Assembly: GCA_963824085.1 (NCBI GenBank)
Contig: CAWGNT010000025.1
Coordinates: forward strand, 1 to 57,635
Direction of reading: 5' to 3'
DNA: 57,635 nt
Source of the DNA: JARRNE01 sp963824085
Lineage (GTDB): Bacteria; Pseudomonadota; Gammaproteobacteria; Chromatiales; Chromatiaceae
Part shown: piece after piece, positions 44,120-51,865 of the stretch
Layout: the number at the start of each line of letters is the position of its first letter
Numbering within the stretch: the stretch's first letter is position 1
Position numbers and translations under genes: made by a program
The notes under the pieces: model-generated
The model's input: the letters and a program-made list of their open reading frames with translations, nothing else
Database searches by the model: none
Told to the model about the DNA's origin: nothing

Positions 44120-44894
44120 TGTCGTGGGGACTCGGCTCCGCGCTGCCGGCGAGGTCCATAAACGGCGTGAGCTTCATTCTCTTCCCCAGCCAGAGCACGC
44201 CGAACATGTCCACGATCCCCACCCACAGCCGGTCGTGCAAGCCGTAGTGCGAGCGGCCCTTGGTGCGATGCCGATGCGTCACTGGAACCGAGATGACCGC
44301 CCCGCCGGCGCGCTGAAACAGCGCTGGCAAAAACCGGTGCATGTGGTCGAATTGGGGAAGCTTCAGGAAGACGTCGCGTCGGAACACCTTCAGGCCGCAG
44401 CCCACGTCCGGCGTGTGGTCGTTCAAGATCCATCCACGCACGCCGTTGGCGATCTTGGAGGAGATTCGCTTGAGCCAGGTGTCTCTGCGCTCGACGCGCC
44501 AGCCGGCAATCATCGCCGGGGACTCGGCCTCTGCCGCCTCCCGGGTCCGCTCCAGCAGCGCGGGGATGTCCGCGGGGTCGTTTTGCCCATCACCGTCGAG
44601 CGTCACGATCCAGCGTGCGCGCGCCTCGCGTACACCCGTCGCCAGCGCCGCGCTCTGGCCGCTGTTGCGCTCGTGGCGCAACGGCCGCAGCCCTGGATAA
44701 CGAGTGGCACACTCCTTCAGGACCCGCGGCGTGGCATCGGTGCTGCCATCGTCCACGACAACTACCTCGTATTGCGTCAAGCCCCGGAGAACAGCGCCGA
44801 TTTCCGCCAGCAGTGGGGCGATGTTGTCGGCCTCGTTGTGCACGGGCACAACGACGGAGATATCAGGCACCCTGTTCGATTGGTGTCTGGCCAT
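44064..44894 (-). CDS. Family 2 glycosyltransferase, polyprenyl-phosphate sugar synthase type
   Basis: 276 aa from MARHQSNRVPDISVVVPVHN (ATG 44894). GT-A fold with DISVVVPVHNEADNI, VVVDDGSTDATP and LDGDGQNDPADI (the D-x-D metal site), then GLKVFRRDVF and FLPALFQRAG, as in dolichyl/undecaprenyl-phosphate glycosyltransferases. No C-terminal transmembrane hairpin is seen, unlike ArnC. It is the first gene of the GT2-ArnT-AsnB unit. Confidence 0.9.
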   Translation of the reverse strand: MARHQSNRVPDISVVVPVHNEADNIAPLLAEIGAVLRGLTQYEVVVVDDGSTDATPRVLKECATRYPGLRPLRHERNSGQSAALATGVREARARWIVTLDGDGQNDPADIPALLERTREAAEAESPAMIAGWRVERRDTWLKRISSKIANGVRGWILNDHTPDVGCGLKVFRRDVFLKLPQFDHMHRFLPALFQRAGGAVISVPVTHRHRTKGRSHYGLHDRLWVGIVDMFGVLWLGKRMKLTPFMDLAGSAEPSPHDNGARTAGGPIAPGEGAGA

Positions 44895-45057
44895 GAACGG
44901 TCCGGTTGACTGAGGCCCCAATAGCCCCAAAGCGGGTACGACGGCGACAATAGCCCCATGGACCGGGGCCGTAAAGGCCGATTTGACAGCTACCGGAGGT
45001 TACGCGCCGGTGGGAGTCGGGGGACGGACCGGTTCCCCTCAGGCGAGCGGTAAGACG

Positions 45058-45083
45058 GATGCGGTAAGCGAGCGAACCGCATC
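45058..45083. repeat. Hairpin downstream of the radical SAM maturase
   Basis: GATGCGGT (45058-45065), 10-base loop, ACCGCATC (45076-45083). An 8-bp perfect stem 22 bp beyond the stop codon of the minus-strand maturase. No T-run is present, so it may be an mRNA 3' stabilising stem or a weak terminator. Confidence 0.5.
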
Positions 45084-45104
45084 GGTCGGGTCATGCTCCG
45101 CTGT

Positions 45105-46325
45105 CTATTGGGAGGGCGGGGGCACATGCCCGGCACGTGCAGTAGCCGCCTCGCCCCCGAGATCCCGAGGACCCATCTGACCGGCGGCGACATGAGCGGC
45201 AGTGGCGTGGTGAGCCAGGCGCGCCGCGGCACCTGCCATGTGGCCGAACAGGGTCTTGTAGAGCTCGCAGTGGGGGTCCTTCTCGAATAGGGTGCCGTGC
45301 ACAGTGAAGGTTCGCACCGGACACCCGCCGTGGCAGACCGCCAGATAGTCGCACGCGATACAGTCCCGCTGCACCAGGACCATGGGACGCTGGTGAAAGC
45401 GCTCCACGATTGCGCTCTGCGCGAGCAGCTCCCCGAGGCTCTCGCACTCGAAGATATTGCCGAACCAATGGTCCGGATAGCTGGTCACCCAGCAATCGCA
45501 CTGGGCCACGTTGCCCCGGGCATCGATGGAGATGATGTGATTGGCGCAGTCATCGGTCCAGATGCACGGCAGCACCGCCTGCCCGCCGGAAAAGTAGGCT
45601 AGAAGCTCGTCGAACGGGCCGACGCGAACGCCGCTCTCGTAGCCGCGCTCCAGCCAAACCTCCGCCAGCTCCACGAAAAAGCGGGCCAGCGCACCAGTGT
45701 CGAGGGGCAAGAGTCGCTTTACCAGGTTGGTCTCACCCCCGGGAAACGGGGTGTTGACCTGGAAGCTGCGAATATCGAGCTCGTCGACGAGGTAGCTGTA
45801 GAAACGCTCGGCGCCGATCTCCAGCGTCGCCGCATTCGGCACCGAGATGACCTGCACATCGATGCCGGCATTGCGTGCCAGGCGGACGTTGTCCGTCCAC
45901 ACCGCGTTGTAGTCGGTGACATCCTGCCCGCGCCGGCGGCGGTAGAGATTCGGATAGTCGAGCGAGGTGCTGACGCTGTTGTCGAACATCTCGCCGATCA
46001 CTCCGTCCCACTTCGGGCTGTAGCCGATCATGTTGGTCTGTAGACCATGGGTCACGGAGCGCCCCCGCGCCGTAGCCGCCTCGCGAATCAAGGCGTGTGC
46101 TTGGCTGAACCAGGACGGCGGCAGGGTCATGGCCTCCCCGCCCTGCCAATGGATCATGAGCCCGGCGATGTCCTTCTCGACCAGATGATCCAGGACCTTG
46201 TCGATCAGCACCTGCAGGCGCTCCAGGGACAGCCGGTCATTGGTCTTGTCCTCGAAGCAGTAGTCGCAGTCGGCGTTGCATTTCAGGGTCGGCAGCAGGA
46301 TCAGTGAAAAGACCTTAGATCCCAT
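45105..46325 (-). CDS. Radical SAM/SPASM peptide maturase
   Basis: 406 aa from MGSKVFSLILLPTLKCNADC. The radical SAM cluster motif C-x3-C-x2-C is Cys16, Cys20, Cys23; HWQGGEAM (residues 59-66) is the SAM-binding GGE motif. A SPASM domain holds Cys254, Cys260, Cys276, Cys278, Cys322, Cys325, Cys331, Cys335 and Cys353 (DCIACDYLAVCHGGC), enough for auxiliary 4Fe-4S clusters. SPASM enzymes typically crosslink or modify ribosomal peptides. The last 40 residues are low-complexity. The start overlaps the pseudo-maturase gene by 11 bp, and a Trp-Val-Asn repeat precursor lies upstream on the same strand. Confidence 0.92.
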   Translation of the reverse strand: MGSKVFSLILLPTLKCNADCDYCFEDKTNDRLSLERLQVLIDKVLDHLVEKDIAGLMIHWQGGEAMTLPPSWFSQAHALIREAATARGRSVTHGLQTNMIGYSPKWDGVIGEMFDNSVSTSLDYPNLYRRRRGQDVTDYNAVWTDNVRLARNAGIDVQVISVPNAATLEIGAERFYSYLVDELDIRSFQVNTPFPGGETNLVKRLLPLDTGALARFFVELAEVWLERGYESGVRVGPFDELLAYFSGGQAVLPCIWTDDCANHIISIDARGNVAQCDCWVTSYPDHWFGNIFECESLGELLAQSAIVERFHQRPMVLVQRDCIACDYLAVCHGGCPVRTFTVHGTLFEKDPHCELYKTLFGHMAGAAARLAHHATAAHVAAGQMGPRDLGGEAATARAGHVPPPSQ

Positions 46326-47142
46326 GGCTCGCTCCTCCGCGGGACGCGTTGTAGTCAGCAAGACCCCGCTGCAGCTCGGCCGCCGCCGCGTGGACGTCCG
46401 CGACCAGTCGCTTCACACCGGTACAGCCATAATCCGTCCGGGGCCACTTGAAGTACCCGCCGCAGACCGACAGCCACTCGCATCCGCGGCACTCGGCCCC
46501 TGCGGCGACCAAGGCGTCGTGGAACGCCGTGACGGAAGCGGGTCCGAGGTTAGACAGCTCCTTGCCGCTGTCGTCGAATACTCGCATTCGTTCCGGGTCT
46601 CGTTCCAAGAGCGACCACAAGCTGAGCGGGGAATCGTGTAGGAAGGCGAGCAGCAAACCGTGGAAGGGCTCGACCGGCTGTGACACGGTGGGGTTATGGA
46701 GGTAACCGTCGAGCGCATGGCGGGCCTCTTCGACCGTCTCGGGCGTCGGTTGGTGACCGGACAGGCGGACCGCAAAACCGAGGGAGACGGCGAGCTTTAC
46801 CGCCCGCGACACACCCGGCAGCAGCGGCACGGTCACACGGACAGGATGTCGGGCCAACAACCCCGTGCAGCGGTAGAGAAACGGGAGCTCCGCGGCCGGA
46901 TCGGTCATCACCAGGTCGATGGCAAGCCCTTCGCCCCAGTCAGCCAACGGCTCCATGGTAGGTGTCAAATCGGTGAGCTGCAGCAGGACGACGCGCTCGG
47001 GGACGTCCATCCCCAGCAGGGCCGGAGGCTCCGTCGGATCGGCAGCTCGCAGCACCAGGTTTCCGCGGGGGAAGACGTGATACAGGGCCGCAGGGATGCT
47101 TACGGCGGGTTCACTCGCGGGATCCTCGGAAGGCATTGTCAT
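46315..47142 (-). CDS. Pseudo-radical-SAM/SPASM-like partner protein
   Basis: 275 aa from ATG 47142 (GTG 47154 and ATG 47136 are alternatives). The protein resembles a shrunken radical SAM enzyme: a barrel-like middle and a C-terminal SPASM-type knuckle with Cys218, Cys221, Cys227 and Cys240 in AECRGCEWLSVCGGYF and TDYGC. It has no C-x3-C-x2-C motif; the only other cysteine is Cys92. So it cannot bind the SAM cluster and probably serves as a subunit or peptide-binding partner of the maturase, with which it overlaps by 11 bp. Confidence 0.75.
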   Translation of the reverse strand: MTMPSEDPASEPAVSIPAALYHVFPRGNLVLRAADPTEPPALLGMDVPERVVLLQLTDLTPTMEPLADWGEGLAIDLVMTDPAAELPFLYRCTGLLARHPVRVTVPLLPGVSRAVKLAVSLGFAVRLSGHQPTPETVEEARHALDGYLHNPTVSQPVEPFHGLLLAFLHDSPLSLWSLLERDPERMRVFDDSGKELSNLGPASVTAFHDALVAAGAECRGCEWLSVCGGYFKWPRTDYGCTGVKRLVADVHAAAAELQRGLADYNASRGGASHGI

Positions 47143-47852
47143 GCGATTTGACACTTTGACCTAGGTGATTACCGTGACAGTCGCGCGCAGCGCGTCCCAA
47201 TCTCCCTCGCCCTCCGGGAGAGGGCCGTGGTGAGGGAAACGGTCAGGGTGTCAGCGACTAACATTTACCGGGGTGGCGCTGGCGCCATGACCGTTAGTGA
47301 CGATTCAAGAACAACTTGACCATTTTTCTGACCACCCAACGGTAGGGCGCAATAGGCCCCAGCCGTATTGCGCCGCAGGTCGCCGTTGATCCCAGTCGGT
47401 GCAATACGCTCCGCTATTGCACCCTACGCCGAACGAAGTGGTTCAGTTGTTTCCGAATCGTTCGTTAGTACTGAAACTCAGCCGGACCACTCCGCACTCC
47501 ATCCATAGGGCCTTAATCGCGGCACTCCCTGCCGGGATGACGCCCAGGCACGAACCAACGTTATCGTTCCGGCATAGCCTACCCCGGACTTGATCCGGGG
47601 GAATGCCGGAAACCAGGTGCCACGGACGGCGAGCAGCCCGTGACAAAGCAGGCCGGTCGTAGCCGAGGAATGGCGCCAATCACCTTGACCTATACGGAAC
47701 ACCCGCACAGCTCGTGTTTGTCGGCGGCCTTCGTGGTGACCAGCACTCTGCGGGCGTACCGCTCACCACTGTGGCCGAGCGTCTGCGGCCCGCGCCTCAT
47801 GTTGCAGCATCCGGCGCTGGCCGATCCGGGGTGATGAATCAGGGGTGATGAA
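47143..47852. other. Repeat-filled gap inside the peptide locus
   Basis: 700 bp with no supported gene. It contains a CCCTCGCCCTCCGGGAGAGG-type repeat (about 47206-47238), an inverted pair GTAGGGCGCAATA (47342) with TATTGCACCCTAC (47415), and a repeat with CCCCGGACTTGATCCGGGG (47582-47600). At its upstream edge GGGGTGATGAATCA is tandemly duplicated (47828-47841 and 47842-47855), so that the precursor stop codon lies in the second copy. These are common dispersed elements. Confidence 0.6.
47531..47640. repeat. Intergenic repeat related to 31478-31565
   Basis: Shares GTTCCGGCA...TGCCGG and the following CAGGTGCCACGGACGGCGAG with the copy at 31.5 kb, and carries an additional hairpin (CCCCGGA/TCCGGGG) in its loop. 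Confidence 0.5.
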
Positions 47853-48143
47853 TCAAAAGCGTCGGTTGACCCAGGCACCGCCACCACCGCGCTTGTTCAC
47901 CCAGGCACCACCGCCTCCGTAACGGTTGTTGACCCAGGCACCACCGCCCAAGCCGCCGCGGCGGTTGACCCAGGCGGCCGCCTCGGCATCCGATACCCTG
48001 CCGGCAATACCGCCGAGGACGGCCGCACCGATGACGATCTTCGACCAGCGGCCCAGGCCGATCAGGAAGTCCCGACGGCTTCGTAGCTCCTCGCGAGCAA
48101 GTTCCGTGCTGGGAGCATCCTCGATCAGGGGTTTGTCGCTCAT
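47853..48143 (-). CDS. Putative RiPP precursor with Tat signal and AWVN repeats
   Basis: 96 aa. Residues 1-21 are a charged leader; SRRDFL at 22-27 is a twin-arginine motif, followed by a hydrophobic stretch (KIVIGAAVLGGIAG) and an AEA-type cleavage site at 53-55. The remaining 40 residues are four AWVN units at Trp58, Trp70, Trp81 and Trp91, each followed by an Arg-containing pair (RR, NR, KR, RR) and Gly-rich spacers that shorten by one residue each (period 12, 11, 10). W-x-N is a substrate motif of three-residue cyclophane-forming radical SAM enzymes. GAGGG precedes the ATG. No similarity to a named family is claimed. Confidence 0.85.
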   Translation of the reverse strand: MSDKPLIEDAPSTELAREELRSRRDFLIGLGRWSKIVIGAAVLGGIAGRVSDAEAAAWVNRRGGLGGGAWVNNRYGGGGAWVNKRGGGGAWVNRRF

Positions 48144-48153
48144 GTCAGCCCTC

Positions 48154-48627
48154 TCAAGTGGACTTAGGGGATGTCAGGTTGGAGAAGTGCATGGTGCGCA
48201 GCTTCCAGGCCCCGTCGAGCTTCTGCAGCACGACCGAGACGTTAAGCGCATAGGCACGGGGTTTGTCATTGAGGGAGTCGTGGTATTCGCAGGTGGCGCT
48301 GATCCAGCCGACGTCGCCGCTGACATCGCCAACTTCCCACGGACAGGAACGCTTGAGCGTTCCGGCATCGAAGTCGGCGAAGAAATGCTTGTAGGCATCT
48401 TCGATCTGTGCCTTGCCGACCCAAACCTCGCCTGGACCAGTGCCCATCACCACGGCCTTGCCGCCTGACGCGTAAAGCTTCATCACCCCCGCCAGGTCGT
48501 GGCTGTTGAATGCCTTTTCATGGGCCTGGAACACCTCACGCACACCGGCGGCCGGCTCGTCTGCAGCAAGGGCCGGAATACAGGCCGCCGAGAGGGCGGC
48601 CGCGAGCAGCAACGGTCTCGATCTCAT
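48154..48627 (-). CDS. Secreted NTF2-like (SnoaL/DUF4440-type) protein
   Basis: 157 aa with a clear Sec signal peptide (MRSRPLLLAAALSAACIPALA, cleaved before ADEP). The mature part is a cone-shaped NTF2-like fold: VFQAHEKAFNSHDLAGVMKL, YASGGKAVVMGTGPGEVWVG, then VVLQKLDGAWKLRTMHFS. The family includes small-molecule isomerases, hydrolases and binding proteins. It ends 10 bp before the precursor gene on the same strand and is therefore likely cotranscribed, and it would meet the exported peptide in the periplasm. Confidence 0.85.
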   Translation of the reverse strand: MRSRPLLLAAALSAACIPALAADEPAAGVREVFQAHEKAFNSHDLAGVMKLYASGGKAVVMGTGPGEVWVGKAQIEDAYKHFFADFDAGTLKRSCPWEVGDVSGDVGWISATCEYHDSLNDKPRAYALNVSVVLQKLDGAWKLRTMHFSNLTSPKST

Positions 48628-48958
48628 AGCAAAGTTCCTCTTGTTGATTTCGGCTAGTCGTTACTCAACGTCCTTGGGGCGCACGGATCCCGGCGTCCTC
48701 GCCGAGTTAAAGCAATAGAGACGCATCGAGGCCATCGCGCCGAGCAGCGAATACCGCGTCGCAGAAGCCACAGACAGCGCGTAGCCTGATAACCAAAGAG
48801 ATCGCATGGGACGGCTCGAACCGGTGTTGTTTGCCTGGTTCTTGGGGCATCTTGAGCGAAACGGCTTTTCGGCACGTCCGACACACGTCGCAGAGGACGT
48901 TCGGGTCCCCAGCACGGTCTCGGAGAGATTAGTACATTGGTGCGATTGGCATCCTTAC
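48628..48958. other. Intergenic region, probable promoter of the peptide locus
   Basis: 331 bp between the pqiC-like gene and the NTF2-like gene. The promoter of the minus-strand NTF2-precursor unit should lie here. A minus-strand frame at 48661-48915 has no recognisable family. Confidence 0.45.
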
Positions 48959-49561
48959 CTAACGGCCATGGGGACTCAGGCGATTGAGCGCCCGCACGGC
49001 GTTGGCGATGTCCTGGCTCAGGCGCGTGATCGCACGGCTATGTGCGGCGACCAGGGCTTCGTAGCCCTGCTGGTGAACGGTCTCGTGCAGTGCCGTTCGC
49101 CCCGTCTCGGACTTCCCGTCTTTCACTCGGCGTACGTTCCAGATGGCGTCCAGCGTCGTTCCCTCCCCGGGCGTTGACACGAACTTCTGCACCTCGATAA
49201 CGGCGCGATATTGTGCGCTCGCGCCCAACATCTGCGAGGACAGAGTCACATTGGGGGTGCCGAGCATCAGGACTAGGTTTTCGGCGACTGCCCGGGCGAT
49301 CTCGTCCTGCAGAGGCGCAGCCCAGCGATGAAACTCGTCGAGCCGCACCTGATTTGGCCCCTGGGTGACAACGAACTCGGGCCTGTCGACCGAGGCGGGA
49401 ACGGAGACCGGGCCTACAACCACGGACAAGCGAGACGGCGGCGCGCCAGGTGTAGCGGCCGCGCTTAGGGTGTAGAACTGCGACGCGGGCGTCGACGCAC
49501 AGGCTGCCAACAGGATAAGGGTTGAGCAGAGGATCGCGCGGGCGGCGAGGCGGTACATCAA
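48959..49561 (-). CDS. pqiC: PqiC-type ABC-transport auxiliary lipoprotein
   Basis: 200 aa with a lipobox ILLAACAS. ASQFYTLSAAATPG, LSVVVGPVSVPASVDRPEFV and VRLDEFHRWAAPLQDEIARA match the PqiC/YmbA family. It sits on the inner leaflet of the outer membrane and docks with the PqiB needle. Its start overlaps the end of pqiB by 4 bp, and it closes the operon. Confidence 0.9.
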   Translation of the reverse strand: MMYRLAARAILCSTLILLAACASTPASQFYTLSAAATPGAPPSRLSVVVGPVSVPASVDRPEFVVTQGPNQVRLDEFHRWAAPLQDEIARAVAENLVLMLGTPNVTLSSQMLGASAQYRAVIEVQKFVSTPGEGTTLDAIWNVRRVKDGKSETGRTALHETVHQQGYEALVAAHSRAITRLSQDIANAVRALNRLSPHGR

Positions 49562-51231
49562 CGTTTCGCCCCTCCTTTGCCGCGGAGCAGGGCATCGGGA
49601 TGACGCTCGAGAAAGTCGGTCAGCACGCGTAGGGATCGCGCCGCGGCCGAAATCTGCTGCAAAGCATCGCGCAGCTCCAGCTGACCGGGGGCGTCCTTGC
49701 CGATGAGGGTCGCGTCTGTGTTCTTGAGTACGCGGTCCGCCGAGGCAAGCGCACGGCGCAGCTCGACGACAGCGGGCTTCAAGGCAGGAGTGACCTGGGT
49801 GTCGAGGTGATCCACGGCCTTGTTGACCGTCTTGAGCGTGGCGTTGAGCGTTGCGAGCGCGTTCTTGAGATCGTTCCCAATTGCTTCGTATGGCAGCTTG
49901 TCAATCTTGGCGAGAATACCGGTGATCTTCGCCTCGACATCCGGGACCGTGCTCGGGACCGTAGGCACCACCGGCGTTTCCTGGCTCCAGTCCACCTTCG
50001 CCTTCGGGGCGTCCGGAAAGAAGTCGAGCGAGACATAAAGCTGTCCCGTGAGGAGGCTGCCCGTTCGAAGCTGAGCACGCAGACCTCGCTCCTCGACCAA
50101 TCTCTGGAAAAACTCGCGGCGTTTCTGCTGCTTGTGGGCGATGGCCTCCCCAGCGGCGGCCTGCTGCGCGTGCAGGTGCGCGATGAGCCGTTCCGGGTAG
50201 GCCACGACCTCCACGCGCCCACGCAGCTTCGCTGTCTTCGGGTCGATATCGAACCCCACGCCGGTGACCTGGCCCGCGGTAAGACCGAGGAGGGTGACAG
50301 GCGCTCCCACGGACAGTCCGCGCAGCGATTCACTGAAGTAAAGCACGTAGTGCTGCTCCAGGGCCTCCGGCTGCTTCATTGCGGTGGCCTGGTCGCTGTA
50401 GAGGGTGAAAACGGTATTCGCGGCTGCGGGCTTCCCCGCTACGGCATCCGGCGGCGTCTCAAACGCAAGCCCGCCAATCAGCACGGACACGAGAGACTGC
50501 GTCCGCACGTCCACGCCGCCCGCTCCAATTGAGACGTCTAGCCCGCTGGCGTTCCAGAAGCGAGTCTCAGGGTTCACATACTGATCGTAAGGGGCATCGA
50601 CGAAGACCTTGATACGGACCGCCTTCCCGTCGGCCGCGAGATCGTAAGCGATGACCTGACCAACCTGGAGACGCCGATAATAGATGGGCGAGCCGATCCC
50701 CAGCGAGCCCAGGTCATCGGCCTTGAGCACGAATTGCCGGCCAGGCTGCTCGATGGCGACGACCGGGGCCACCTCGAGCCCGGTGAAACTGCGCTGCTGC
50801 TTCTTCGACGTACCGGCCTCGAAGCCGATGTAGTTGCCGGAAAGCAGCGTCCCGAGGCCGGAGATCCCGCTTAGCGTGATGCGCGGCTGGACGATCCACA
50901 ACTTCGCGTCCTCGACCATAAGCCCGCCGGCACTCTTGGCGATCTTCGCCGTCACCATGACCCTCGAGTAGTCATCGGACAACTGCACAGCTGTCACCTG
51001 TCCGATGTTCACGTCCTTATACTTGATGTAGGTCTTCCCGGCCTCGACACCTTGGGCAGACTTAAAGACGATCGTGATGGTCGGTCCCTCGCTCAGGATA
51101 CGATCGACTGCAATCCCAATCGCCACGATGGCGGCGAAGATCGGGATGATCCAAATGATCGGTATCCGCCCACGCTTTCTTGGGACCAGAGTAGCCTGAG
51201 GTAGATCGTCGCGGTTGCTGGCCTCGGCCAT
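49558..51231 (-). CDS. pqiB: PqiB, MCE-domain intermembrane transport protein
   Basis: 557 aa from MAEASNRDDLPQATLVPRKR. One N-terminal membrane helix (IPIIWIIPIFAAIVAIGIAV) is followed by three MCE domains (first begins PTITIVFKSAQGVEAGKTYI, later LSVGAPVTLLGLTAGQVTGV) and a long C-terminal helical region (about residues 410-557) that forms the periplasmic needle. Length and domain count are those of E. coli PqiB (546 aa). It bridges inner and outer membranes for lipid transport. Confidence 0.94.
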   Translation of the reverse strand: MAEASNRDDLPQATLVPRKRGRIPIIWIIPIFAAIVAIGIAVDRILSEGPTITIVFKSAQGVEAGKTYIKYKDVNIGQVTAVQLSDDYSRVMVTAKIAKSAGGLMVEDAKLWIVQPRITLSGISGLGTLLSGNYIGFEAGTSKKQQRSFTGLEVAPVVAIEQPGRQFVLKADDLGSLGIGSPIYYRRLQVGQVIAYDLAADGKAVRIKVFVDAPYDQYVNPETRFWNASGLDVSIGAGGVDVRTQSLVSVLIGGLAFETPPDAVAGKPAAANTVFTLYSDQATAMKQPEALEQHYVLYFSESLRGLSVGAPVTLLGLTAGQVTGVGFDIDPKTAKLRGRVEVVAYPERLIAHLHAQQAAAGEAIAHKQQKRREFFQRLVEERGLRAQLRTGSLLTGQLYVSLDFFPDAPKAKVDWSQETPVVPTVPSTVPDVEAKITGILAKIDKLPYEAIGNDLKNALATLNATLKTVNKAVDHLDTQVTPALKPAVVELRRALASADRVLKNTDATLIGKDAPGQLELRDALQQISAAARSLRVLTDFLERHPDALLRGKGGAKR

Positions 51232-51232
51232 G

Positions 51233-51865
51233 TCAGGCCACCTCCCCTGCACCAGCGTCCCAAATCAAACGGGGGTCGAAGGTCTCTGCCGCGATCATCG
51301 TGAGAACCACCACCGCCGCAAAAAATGCGACCCCGGCACCGGGCTCCACGGACATCAGCGGCTGGAGCTGCACGAGCGCGACCGTAAAGGTATCGACGAA
51401 CACGTCCAACATCGACCAGCGCCCGATGAACTCGACCATGCGATAGAGCCGGGTCCGCTCCCGGTTGCTCGTGACCGAGCCGCGCTGCACCGTGATCAGG
51501 AGATAGCCGAGCGCAGTCAGCTTTCCGAGCGGGACCATCACGCTCGCGATCAGTACGATGAGCGCCAATGGCCAGGATCCCGAAGTGTAGAGGAACACGA
51601 CCCCGCCCATGATGGTGTCGGACTCCGAAGAGCCCAGTGTCGTCGTGCTGAGCACCGGCAGGACATTCGCGGGGATGTAGCAAATCGCCGCCGCGATGAC
51701 GAGCGCCCAGGTGTTCTGGACGGACTGGCGGCGGCGCCAAGCGAGCTCCGCGCCACAGCGCGGGCAGTAGCCCGGCTCGGCCGCGCTGGCCGGGTACGAC
51801 AGCAAGCCGCAGGTGTGGCAGGACACAAGTCCCGCCTGAGCGCCGGTGAGCGAGGTCTCGGTCAC
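51233..51865 (-). CDS. pqiA: PqiA membrane protein, second half
   Basis: 210 aa from GTG 51865, which overlaps the previous gene by 4 bp (GTGA). A zinc-ribbon SCHTCGLLSYP and YCPRCGAELAWRR precedes four membrane helices, with NVLPVLSTTTLG and SWPLALIVLIASVMVPLGKL as family signatures. E. coli PqiA holds two such modules in one chain; here they are two genes. Confidence 0.9.
   Translation of the reverse strand: MTETSLTGAQAGLVSCHTCGLLSYPASAAEPGYCPRCGAELAWRRRQSVQNTWALVIAAAICYIPANVLPVLSTTTLGSSESDTIMGGVVFLYTSGSWPLALIVLIASVMVPLGKLTALGYLLITVQRGSVTSNRERTRLYRMVEFIGRWSMLDVFVDTFTVALVQLQPLMSVEPGAGVAFFAAVVVLTMIAAETFDPRLIWDAGAGEVA

Noticed and set aside
47640..47887. Small frames on both strands between the maturase and precursor genes
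   Set aside because: They fall in repeat-derived sequence, lack ribosome-binding sites and have no AWVN-like or other recognisable motif, so I do not call a second precursor.
47853..47990. Short spaced DNA repeats resembling a CRISPR array
   Set aside because: Repeats are in-frame codons of AWVN units with degenerate third positions and short Gly-coding spacers; no constant repeat length and no cas genes.
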